Positions 12,501 to 24,400 of a stretch of 33,994 nucleotides of DNA are shown one piece after another (position 1 is the stretch's first letter; each line of letters begins with the position of its first letter). The stretch covers positions 151,336-185,329 of the forward strand of contig NW_003154742.1 in assembly GCF_000003605.2 (NCBI RefSeq). Direction: 5' to 3'. Made by a program: the position numbers and the translations under genes. Below the pieces are notes generated by a model, which worked only from the letters and a program-made list of their open reading frames with translations, was not told the origin of the DNA and made no database searches. This stretch comes from Saccoglossus kowalevskii. Lineage: Eukaryota; Hemichordata; Enteropneusta; Harrimaniidae.

Positions 12501-15500
12501 AGTTGTGGGTATCTCTATTAGATTCCCCGGAACATCTGTGTGTTTTAACAACAATGGTACACATGATATTAGATTTATGTGTAAAAAAAAACATGGATAG
12601 CATGGAAAATATTTAATAATAATAATAATATTATTATTATTTTGAAATTGTGCTTTTATATTGATATTTCATGAAAATAGAATTTGTTAAAAAATGTTTA
12701 CAAAAAACAAGCAGTGATTTAAATGATACCTATGATGACCAGAAACATAAATATTTTTTTTTATCTGTGTCTAATATCATGATTTCATATGACAATTTGG
12801 ATGATAAATGCATGTGGGAATAATACTAATAGACGTTGCAACAACTCAGCTCAGATACAGTTAAAGAATAACTTGTGTAACAGTGAATGATAACAATCTG
12901 CGATTAGAATTCACATCTTGTCACTGTGCCAATTTTGAAACGCAGCAAAGTTTGCAATGTAATTTGCTAGGGCAAGGTTGTAAGTCAGCTGCTATTAGTT
13001 ATTACATACACAACATTAGGTAGATAGATTCATACAATACATTTCCTCTAATATACCATTTTTTAGCCATTCATGTTGGGCATACAAGTGGTTATTTGTG
13101 TACTATTTTTAGGCATATAAAAAACACAGTCCTGAAACTGTGCATTTAAATATTCAATCATACAGGTCACTCTATATAATTATAATCAAATCAAATGTTA
13201 AAATTGAATTTACCCTTTGTAAGGCAAGGTACAGCACCCGCCCTGACCAATATATATGCCATAAAATGTTGCGGTTGTACATGGTTAAATGACAAATTAA
13301 CTGCAGAATAATGAATTTAAGCTTTCTCTAAAAGTATGTTGATTTGTAAACAAAATACACTCATTGTAAAAATGTATGTCTAAGGAATAAAGACCTCAAG
13401 TACACACAAAATGAAATGTAGGGAAAGGTCAAGTCAGGATATCTATTTTTAAAATTACATATTTTTTTAGTAAAACAATATAAAGTTTGAACATTTTATG
13501 TTTTCAGCATGTAAAATATGAATGTAACTTTAAAAGACTGATTGTATAAGATGTAATCGGTTATTGTGACTAAGATAGTGGTAATTCATATAGAAATATA
13601 TCATAGTTCACATAGCTAGCTTACTTAAAGAGTTGGCACTGAGTACTAGAACATCCTCTTCTTTATAAGGATTACCAGTTGCCATGGCAGAGCCAAGTTT
13701 CCCAAATGATTTGACACCAGTCATAGTACGAAAAGGTGATGTAGGATTATATTGAGAGCTGAAATTGAATATTTGTAGCCGGCCGACACTTTGGGTATCA
13801 TTCTTTGAATAGCTGCAATTTTTACTGAATTCAATGAGAAAAATAATTTGGTTGGCTGTTTGCTAATGCAATAGAAAAACAATGCAATATTTTCTCTTTT
13901 TAGAGGTGCACATAAAATCAACAATTGAACACACATATTTAGTAGTTATTCAGTTTAGTCCAATCTTGAAAATTACATTATTCTAATTTTAATGTTATTT
14001 TCGATAAAAATGGAAGTTTTTCTGTTGAAAACAATAATTTTAAAAGCTAATATGGTTTTTCAACAGAAAAGTTTCGGTTCCTTCTTTGCATTTGCAAAAG
14101 TCTACTTTGAAGCTCTATTATTAGTAATAACTTCAGATTTTTCAAGTAAGATGACAAAATGCCAGAATTAGTAGAAATTTTGCATATTCCAGCGAACAGT
14201 ATTATGGGAAGCTGAAAAAAAATTGACACAAAGAATGTATACACATGTGGGTTTAACTTACAAAGTACAGATTCGATATGTAGGAGAAGATACTGAGAGC
14301 CATGTATACTAGTAATTGACTTGGGACTGGCAACAGATACACTAACATCATAACCAAACCATTCATAATCCTGTGAAAAAATAATTTGAAATGTCTTGAA
14401 AAGATATGAATAAAAGTAATTCACCCATGACAAGTAATTAGATAAAGTACATCATTGGGTAACTGACACAAAAATAAATATTGGGTTTGAAGTTAGTAAA
14501 TAATTAGATAATCAACATATGCCAAATTTTTTGTCCGTTTCTAATTGCAAGAGTTCCTTACATGGAGGCAGTTAATGAATTTTAAAACAAGTACTGTAAA
14601 ATACTTTATTTTAGCTGGAATAAATTTTTGCCATATAGTCTTTTTGGGTATTTTGTATGGAATTTATTTTCACTAATTTTTGACGAGTTAAATGTAAAAT
14701 ATAGAAAATAAGATATATTCACTGGATTTTGTTTTCACTGAATCATTCCTTCAGCAAAAATAACGAAAATTAATTCCAAGCAAAAATAAAGTATTCCACA
14801 GTAATCACAATCATAAACAATTACTATATCTGTATTTTGGTTACAAGTGACAAACAGGATCCTGGAGCAGAAATACTATTTTCCTGTCTCACTGATTCCT
14901 CATATTATGTAATCTTATCCTTATCCTTCTAATATCTGGTAGTATGCAAATAGTTAAAAACTGACCTGTCTTCCTCTATGTCCAATTCATATTCTAATAC
15001 TCAGCACATGCTTACCTACAACAGATATATCATATACACTTTACTTAAATCACATATATCAATTATTATTAGAGGACACTTACACGCGTAATTATTCCCT
15101 ATTTGGAATTCGCATTCCAATTATGGCACTCTGTAACTTATGACGTTACAGTGACAGATGTATAATAATAGGCCATTATACATCAAGATTGCCTATAATT
15201 AAGCCTATAATTTTCACAGGCAGTTTGACATACCAGTGAGATCTGTATTTGAGAAAAGTACATTGACCATCCCTCTTTGGTTTCCACCATCCATTGGAGC
15301 AAATGGTGAACCAACAACCAAATCATCAAATCCATCTTGATTGAGGTCTCCACTTGTCAGTGAATGTCCAAGATTACAATACTTAGTCTGAAATAACAAA
15401 AATAACAAATATCAATTTTAGCAAATTTCATTGTTTCCAGATCAAATTGACATTACTACATGATCACAGTCCTTGTTTCTCACTGCATGTCCTTTAGTGT

Positions 15501-18500
15501 TTTCACCCATTCCTTGATATTTAGATGTTGTACACCTGTTTTGGCAAATGCTTACTAAAATCATGCTTGCTTGCTCTGCTTCTGGGAATTAATATTGAAA
15601 TTATTTTGAAGTTTATAGGGCCTGTAAATAATACATATGCATAACATGATTTTTTTATGAAATAATTGGTAACCCTGTTGCTAAAATAATGAGAAGACTC
15701 ATGTCTAAAGAATAAACTGTGTTCACATAGCACCCATGTACATTAAGACTCCTTATATGGTAACTCATTTTTATTTTTTTAGTTGAAGTCAATTTTTTCT
15801 CCACATATCAGTCAGCCTGTGGCCGTTTTCATGTTTCTGTTCACATATCGGATATAAATGTGCATGTCACTGCTTTATTTTAGGTTTCTTGTCATATTTT
15901 TAGAAAAAAAAAATAATACANNNNNNNNNNNNNNNNNNNNNNNNNNNNNNNNNNNNNNNNNNNNNNNNNNNNNNNNNNNNNNNNNNNNNNNNNNNNNNNN
16001 NNNNNNNNNNNNNNNNNNNNNNNNNNNNNNNNNNNNNNNNNNNNNNNNNNNNNNNNNNNNNNNNNNNNNNNNNNNNNGTGTAAGGGTGTGGTGACCAGGT
16101 CACAAACTAGTTAATATTTTGAATAAAGACAACATAAAGAAGTATAAAGAGCAATGCTATGTGTACACAGAGAGACTATAACATTGAGCAATGATGACTT
16201 AGATTTAGGGTTATCCGAACCCGCCTATTCACATAGTTCATACCTACCATAGACTTTGGTCAGTCAAAATGACTATTTTGAACTGTAGGCATTAATCAGT
16301 GATTCTGCCAATGACGGAGAGATAGAATCTAGGTCAGGGGAAGCCCCATGACCCCAAGATTTTTTTCCATTACGTCATGAACCACGTGACCGACGTAATG
16401 TGGCGGCACCATCATACCCTGATATTCACCTGATATTCAAGAGTGGGGTGGTTGGGGGGACCTGGAGTCTATGGTGGGTATGAACTATGTGAATAGGCGT
16501 GTTCGGAGAAACCTCTGCATAAATTCACTACGTTCAATTACCCACCATAGACTTGAACTGTAGGCAGAGTCAGACGCCGATAGGTGGCAGGTTTCCTGAG
16601 CAAACAGAAAATGATGAAAGTCTTTTTTCCCATTCTGAGATGACACACTCTACAACTACCACTCATCATCTAGACCCCAAAAGAGGGTGGTGTCTTACCT
16701 TGCCTGTGCTGCCCCTGGAGCAAAACAGCCAAAAATGCTGCTACGGTGACAGAGTTCGGTGTGCCCAAGAAAGCTATATCCAAACCCAATTCAGGGGTAG
16801 TATGCTTTCGAAGTGAAGACCGAAACAGTTCTGCATGAGGACAAGAGGTCGAAAAGCGAGACCTGGAAACTTCCAATGAGTGCTGACGGTAGAGGAATCT
16901 GTTCGCAAAGATGCTGAGACCGACTCATTGCCTATGCGCAAGGACCCTTGTGGTCGTTCGGGCGGGGTCAGCAACTAGAGTCTGACCTGCTACGACGGGA
17001 TCCAACCTAAAGAGGCCCTCCTCAATGGATTGGGTGTCTTTTAGGTAGTAGTTAATAAAGACGTTTGCGTGCTTCAGAAGCCTGCCCTCAGTATATGTTC
17101 GAGGGGGGTGTCTGATGCTTGCGCTAGTGAGTTAGCAATTGCACAGACCTCATGCGCTCGTACTTGGTGTCTCTGCAAGCTCTGTGTCGAGGAAGTTAAA
17201 ATATTATATAGACCTCTAATACAGTCGCAGTAATTCACCTGGCGATGGAAGTTGGGAGGCCGGCCTATCCTGCCTGCCTGAGGATGACGATCAACTTAGG
17301 ATCATGTCCTGGGATTTTGTTCTTGGCGAGGAACCAGATTCATGTCTTTAGCACAACTTGATTGTTCATAAGGGCGGAACAGTTGTCAAAGAAAGACAAT
17401 GCCCCCAGTTCTGACTGACGCCTACCTGAAGCGAGGGCCAGTAGGAAGACCGTTTTCCACGTCAAAAATTTGAGTGGTGCTGATTATAGAGGCTCAAAGG
17501 GCGGTCTGCTTAGAGCGGACAGCACAACCAACAAATCCCAGTAAGGCAGTTCCCTTGTTCTGGGTTTCGGCCTCTGATTATAGAAGGCAGTAAATAGTCT
17601 CCTAATAATAGGACAATCGGCTAGTCTTGTTCCAAAAGCTTTCTCAATGGTGGGGGACAAGGCTAACCTGTAGCCAACGATTGCTGCGTAGGACAAACCC
17701 ATGTCGTCAAACAGGTGCACAAAAGAGTCTGTTACCTGGCCAATAGAGCGATGTTGTGGATTGATCTCCCTTCCGCTACACCAATCAGTGTATGCTCACC
17801 ACCTAGAATTATTGGTGGGATCCCTGTTCGCCCTGGCCAGGAAGTTGGCAGCCCGCTCAGACAAGACATTCGGTAAGTCCGGAAGCACTACTGGTGTTTC
17901 GACTAGCATTTCCAACAGAAGTGGAAACTAGGCCATGGTTGGCCAATTGGGTGTGACCAGTGTCAATATGCAGATGTGCCCCCCTGTCGAAGTTTTCTTC
18001 GGAACCCGGTAAACTAGCGAGAAGGGAGGAAAAGTGTATACATCTATGTGGGTCCACGAGATCGGCAAGGCATCCCTGGACAGGCTCTTGGAGTCGGCAG
18101 GAGTGTTATGTACATCGGGAGCTTGGCGTTCCAGGGTGTGGTGAACTGGTCATTCTTTGGACCGTCCCACAGCCAAAACAGCCTGGAGGCTACCCTGAGG
18201 GGTATCTGCCACTCCCTGTTCTTTAGACGGAGCCGCCTTGAAAGGGCGTCTGCCAGACTGTTCCTTACCCCTGGAAGGTGGTGTGCGGTTAGCTCCACAT
18301 TGTATTCCAGGCATCAAAGGGGAATTTGCTCTGCTGGGACTGACAACGGGGCCGTATACCTTGGGCTTGTTCGTCTAATAGATGCGTTCCACAACCTTGG
18401 AGGGAAGCATCTGTTACCAGAGTCATAGCTGCGGGGAGTCGGTCCAAGAAGACCCCTTGTCCGAGGTTTGCCAGTGACGACCATCAAGGCATAGCTTCCT

Positions 18501-21420
18501 TCGCTTCATTTGAGATCTATACCTGCCTGTCTAGTTCCCGTAGGTGAGCTCGGTGTTGTAGCAACAAGCGTTGTACACGACAGCTGCGTAATGCGGCCTG
18601 GGGAACTACCCTTCGAATTGAAGTCATCATTCCAATGATCCACATTAGTTCTCTAAGGGACACTGAGGGAACGCTGACTAGGCGTGGATCCACAAAGGGA
18701 GGAGGAGGAAAGACCGCCAGAAGCACAGTTTCATCGTTGCCGGGTAAACCACCGCCTGAAACAACAGACTGTGAGGATGCCCTCCGATCAGGGGGGGGGG
18801 AGAATATCAGTACCTCCACCGTCAGGCCTCCTACTCAACGTCTCAGTACACGAAGTATCGCTAGCTGAGCATGAGGACTTTCCACTCATGCCAACACGCA
18901 ATTCACTTTAACCAATTTTTACTGGACATGCGACCTTACTGCGAGCCTCTGGTGTTGTCATTACATCTATTCATTTCTAAATAGATTGGTAAAACATAAA
19001 AATGAACACGACATGCTTGAGGGAAGCGAAATACAGTTGAAAAGGTGACGCAAAAAAAATAACTAAATTGTGTCGCCGGGTTTTATTTTCTTTGTTGTGA
19101 AAAATTATACACACAAAGTGGGAAATCGACACTGGGGGAAAAATAATAAGAAAAACTTATCCTACCAGCCACAGTGTCGGCCACCGTGGCCGGGGTAGCA
19201 ATCTAAGCTAGAAATCTGGACAGGAAAAGCAAGGCATTCCAGGCAAAGCTGTTAAACTTCACCCCCGTCAGTGCGCAGATAGAGAAAGAGTGAATATCAG
19301 GGTATGATGGCACCGCCACATTACCTAGGTCACGTGGTTCGTAACGCAAGGGAAAACAATCGTGGGGTCATGGGACTTCCCCTGACCTAAATTTTATCTC
19401 TCCGTCTTTGGCAGAATCGTTGATTAATGCCTACAGTTCAAAATAGTCATTTTGACTGACCGGAGTCTATGGTGGGTAATTGAACGTAATGAATTGACTT
19501 TTCAGCATAAACTCATAATTCTTTGAATGCAAAAGACATGCATTTAATATCAGTTCTGATACTTTCGTGTACAACAATTTTATAAAAAACAATACAACAC
19601 GCACTTACCTCGCAAGTAATGGTAATGTTTGGATTCTTGCTAAGTTGACCAGAATTTGATCCATAGAATGCATACACCTCTCCCTTTCAAAATAATAACA
19701 GCAATTAAACCAAACATTGAAGTTTTATATTATTCTATCTCATAAACCAATTTAAAGCACTGAAATGGCCAATAGGTTAATTTGCATGCAAGCTATGGAA
19801 GTTGAAAATCATTTAAACATACATTTTTTATTTAAAAACTGTAATGCGATCATATATCTGACACTTAAAATAAAAAGACATGGTAAACAAACATGGGTTT
19901 ACATACTTACTGTATACATAAGACTTTCTGAATTGACAGAAGGTGCACTAACAATTAGATCATTCAATCCATCTACATTAAGATCCATAACTAAGATGGC
20001 ACTTCCAAATCTACCATTATACTGTAGTAAAAAACGTATTTAATTTGAAATTAAATTTTAAGCATAATAAATAATATAATAAATATACAGCACTTCAAAC
20101 ACTGAATAACACTGCATAATAAATAATTATTTGTTAATCTTGATACTTAATAGTCTTTTAACTTTTTCACCACCAGACCTTCTCACTCAAATTTTTCTAC
20201 ATTTTTTCCTTATATTCTTCAATATTTCTGGAAATGAACCCTAATTTTGGAGCCACCAGACAAAATTTGAGTAAATTTTCAGTTTTTACTCAAAAAATAT
20301 GGATATTTTTGTCCCAATCTACTGAAGGAAAGTGCAGACTATAAACAGGACTATTTTGTAAAGTTGTGATGAAAAGAAGCAACTGGTGGTGAAAGGGTTA
20401 AAAAGATAGTACCAATTTCCAAGAAAGCAGAGTTCCAGTTATCATGTAGTATTGATCCACTATTATGACCAGGATCCTGTGATTTTTTTTACATACACTG
20501 AGGACAGCACACAGAACAGTTTTACATCCTCAATGACAGAACACCATTCTTCCAACTAGTGAAGCATTGAGCCAGTGGTGAGCCAACCACAGGAATCAAA
20601 CCCACAAATTTTCCTGATACTGGACTCACTATTAAAACACACAGCAGATTTAATAGCCAACCACAGAAATCAATCTGAAATCTCCCTGATGTTGAACAGA
20701 CATGGTATCCATTAAAACAAATACCAGGTTATATATTACCTTGATGCCTTCTAGGATCACATCAGCTTGTTCATTTAAATCTTTATCTAGTAATGGCAAT
20801 CCTGTAACTTTCCCATACACAATATAAACACGTCCTTGCTGGTAGTTGTTGTTTACGTATAACCTGGTGCCCCAATAAGTAAATCCAGAAATCCATCATT
20901 GTTTATATCAGCAGTAACTATCTTCCTAATTATGAAAACAAATTGCAGTTTCTATGAATGATGTTTTATTTGAATGCTCAATATTATGATTACAAATCAT
21001 TGTTAATGATACAGTCATGTTGCAATTAAAATGAATGTTATTCCTGAAATCTAAATTTTATGCAAATGAGTTATAAATTATTTGTTTGTATGCAAATTAC
21101 CTAGAGTCATTTTATTACTTCTTTATATGTGGTGAATGACAAGCATTTACAGGTAATTTGTCATTTGTCATGTCTGTAGTTTTAACAGTAACATAACATA
21201 ACAGTACATCTCATGTTTAGCATGTTACATGTACAAAACAGTATTAACAATTTAAAGGTTAAAATAGTTAAGTTTTGTTCAACATATAAAAATGTAAAAC
21301 TTGCCATCCAAGATGGGTATATGGAGTTTTAACACTGTAGGTTGCATCAGGCTTTGTCAGATCACCAGCTTCAACATTCCCACCATTTCTTTTTAGTTCT
21401 TCCAAGTTGAGCAATTTGTC
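9549..21420 (-). CDS. GPLD1: GPLD1 C-terminal part: FG-GAP beta-propeller (exons 12-24)
   Basis: Calcium-binding FG-GAP signatures are readable: ADINNDGFLDLLIGAPGY (exon 13), MDLNVDGLNDLIVSAPSV (exon 14), GDLNQDGFDDLVVGSPFAP (exon 16), SFGKLGSAMATG (exon 18), ARFGNKIVIHDITGDDI + DDLLIGSS (exons 19-20), SRFGSDIALLKHIK + GVDLIVSAV (exons 23-24). The protein ends ARLSGAVHVFKIK at TAA 9549-9551. Exon 22 is a 27-nt micro-exon (ASAEYGTNE). Exon 16 ends in phase 1 but exon 17 starts in phase 0, and human GPLD1 has about 17 extra residues at this point, so a roughly 50-nt exon is probably unlocated. Exon 17 ends in phase 1 but exon 18 starts in phase 2. Confidence 0.85.
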
Positions 21421-24400
21421 CTGGTTTTTAAAAACAAAATCAGTCATATCAACAATTGCAGCATATTAACTTTCAACCGAGCCGTTTCCAACATTGTATG
21501 AGCCACCCACAATGCAGCATGTGTCGAAACAGTGTTACCCACAATGCAGCCTATTTCTCAATTGTAAGAACTACCCACAATGCATGTTTCAGTATGTTAC
21601 TCAAAGTGCTACATGATTCTCAAATGCAAGTTACCCAAAATGCAGTATACATAGCGGGACTCCAATGAGTGACTGCATGATATTGGATTTATCAAATGAA
21701 AGTAGTAATTTTCAAAGGCTCGAACATATGAGAATTACCACACAGGTTTAATAAATCCAATATCACACGGTCACGAATTAAAGATCCTATTTATCCCATG
21801 TAAATTACCGACACAATTGAGTTTCTGTTTGCTGTCGTGATATTGACAAAATAAACATCCTGCATAGTAATTTCATTCCAGCACAAGTATATTTTGAAGG
21901 TTGAATATGAAGCATAATGTGATTTATGCGATTTATATGCATGCAACTTTAATAATTATGGTGTTTACAACAGTACAATAAATTACAATGACAAAAGGTA
22001 AATAAAAAAGAATAAACTGATGCCATATCAAAGTAGATATGGTAATAATCTGATTGCCACATTTCTGGCAGCTGCAGATGGCAGGTAAAAGGGATCAAAT
22101 ACTATAGTAACGGATATTCAAGTATGAGTTCCAGTGCAGTGGCATGAATGAGTAATTCTCATTCTCATCTTTAGATTGTGAGAAATCCAATACAAGTATT
22201 CTCCATTGTTTTGCTGGTTAATTGTAATTGATGTATGTGTACATTAAATACACCTCTGGAAACCGGACCACCAAATATTGGCGCTGTTGTGGACTCATGG
22301 CGACTGACACTCATGTTCGATGAGTTTATCGTAACATGGGTGATTTGTTTAGTACCGGTAGATTGAAGGAATTTTCGGTCATGTGATGTGCTACAATTGG
22401 GGATGTTTTCTGTATTATTTAGGATGCCAGAAATCTGCCCATGTTGCATCTCAGAAATGATACTGTATGTGTTGACCAATTGGATATTCTGGTTATTAGC
22501 ATGATGTGTGTTGGTGGAATATTTTAGTCGCTTAATTTCTGGACAAGATGTTTCCTTGGACTGTGGTTTGTTAGCTGCAGTTGCCAGCTTTTTCATTATA
22601 GTACCAATTTTATTGATACTGAAATGGTTGTCGCCGAAACCACTGTTCCCCTGGTTTTGATATACCATGGGAAGGAGTGCTGATAAAGGAAGGGTCATCT
22701 GCGTTTGAGAAGTTAGCGGGCCGCAGGGATGCATATTTCTTAAATATGGTGATAGAACATCTTTCACCGATTGTGGTTTCAACATCGTTAGGTTGACTTT
22801 TCTGTTATTGCGATGATTTTCACCAACTTTTTTATTTTGATGTTCTGTAAACTCTAAATATATGTGTATGGTGCTGTCTATGTATAACTGGATGTCTCCC
22901 CAACAAATTATAGTACTCGGTATCACCACGTAAACCCAAATGAATGGTGTTGCGAAACCACAGTGTATTGATTATCATTTCAGGACTATGCAGACCAAAT
23001 TGTTCCAATTCCCATAGTATTTAAACTTTCCTTGGTGGGTTATGCTTCCCATCTTTCTTTTGTTTTGATTTTAACATTTCGTGAAGGTCACAGATTCTCT
23101 TGAAACTGGACATCGAAGATCAAAAGGATCTCAGCTCATAGTTGTTGCCATTCATTTTGTGGAAACTGAAGATTAATTTTGCCAATTTTTTTTCTAGCTC
23201 ATGAGGAGGTAATCCATGCATTTCTCTCTACTCTTGTATTGCTGGTGTTGGCATAAACCTTTTCAGTAACTTCATATCGTACAGCATTTTCATGGCTGTG
23301 TTCTTTTTTTTGTGCCTCGATCGTCTTTTTGATATTGTTGTCGTCACTGATACAAAGTAGCTTGGACACGTGGCAGTGTCACGCTTATTTTGTGGTGTTT
23401 GTAAGTTTTACACTAGTAAATTCATGTTACCCACAATGCAAAGTTATGCCTCAGTATGAGTTACCCACAATAGAGCATGTTACTCAACAAATCAAGTTAC
23501 ATGTACCCACATTAATTGAAGCCTACGTTTCTCATAACATATTCATCAACTGTATATTTACAATGCACAATAAAAAGTACCTGCAGACTTTTAGCTGGAC
23601 TAAGATACACTCCCTTAGGGGTTCTTTTCATGATGACATCATCCAGTGTAAGACCACCTAGCTGTAGTCTGGAATATAAATGAGTTCTTCTTGGGTGTCT
23701 TTCATAGTCCTTCAGTGCAAGTGATGAATTTTGACATCGGATATACAATGGATTGTGTGGGACATCACAGTCACTATAGCAACAAACAAAACATGTTATA
23801 AAACTTCTGATCTATGCTAATTACTGGAATGCTGTTACATACTTTACAAGTTAAATTATCTAATCATTAGCATATTCCACTCAAGCCAATCAAATTTGAA
23901 GCTGCTATGATAGGTTGTTGTAGACTAGGCATTGACATGTTAAAATGTTAAAAATCCTATCAGGATAAACAAGCGAGATTTGGATGTGCCAGTTATCGGG
24001 GGCAGACATCTGGGCATTTCCATCATCTGGCAACCATCATTGTGGAAAAAAAAGTCGTAACTCGCAGAAAAATAGTTTGGGATAGTTTTGAGACTCTACT
24101 GAACAGTGCAACAGGATTACCCGGTACGCCTACAACATACAATGTACATGTATGCAAATTTGGTTGCTCATGAATACTTTAAATTTGAGTTTGTGCAGTT
24201 TCCTTGACTTTAGCTGTTTTCACCGGCTACTCAAACAGTGTTCACAGCAGCTTGTGCAGAGCCCATAGGAATACATGATACAGTGGTGCGCATCTTAGCA
24301 ACATAGATCGTTATGTGAAGTAGCTTCGCTCCTAAAGATATGGGCATACATGAACCGGTACATCTAAATTCTAGGTTCAGTTTTTGTATGGCAACACAGA

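Larger units (their letters stand above)
16209..19495 (-). mobile_element. Decayed DIRS-like tyrosine-recombinase retroelement in GPLD1 intron 15
   Basis: About 3.3 kb bounded by 189-bp inverted terminal repeats (16241-16429 and 19290-19478, roughly 90% alike by eye), plus longer outer ends. Coding remnants on the minus strand run in DIRS order: end of reverse transcriptase, RNase H-like domain, then tyrosine recombinase. An internal complementary region at 16467-16553 pairs with both outer ends, the hallmark of DIRS1-type elements. Intact relatives are usually 4.8-6 kb, and here gag and the polymerase core are not visible, so the copy is internally deleted. Stops and frameshifts interrupt all frames. 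It lies in the same orientation as GPLD1. I could not define a target-site duplication. Confidence 0.8.

Noticed and set aside
14945-15005. Candidate missing GPLD1 exon 16b reading LEYELDIEED before a GTCAGT donor
   Set aside because: No frame satisfies both the required start phase 1 and end phase 0 without a stop, and the similarity to the family is weak.
15080-15128. Another candidate for the missing exon (phase 1 to 0, with a GTAAGT donor)
   Set aside because: The phase fits but the frame contains TAG and the residues do not resemble GPLD1.
16553-18911. Plus-strand open frames within the DIRS-like element
   Set aside because: They are antisense shadows. The recognisable domains are on the minus strand.
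22171-22929. 252-residue frame as a host single-exon gene
   Set aside because: It starts without a proper ATG and its upstream extension continues the same recombinase family through stops and a frameshift, so it is a transposon relic.
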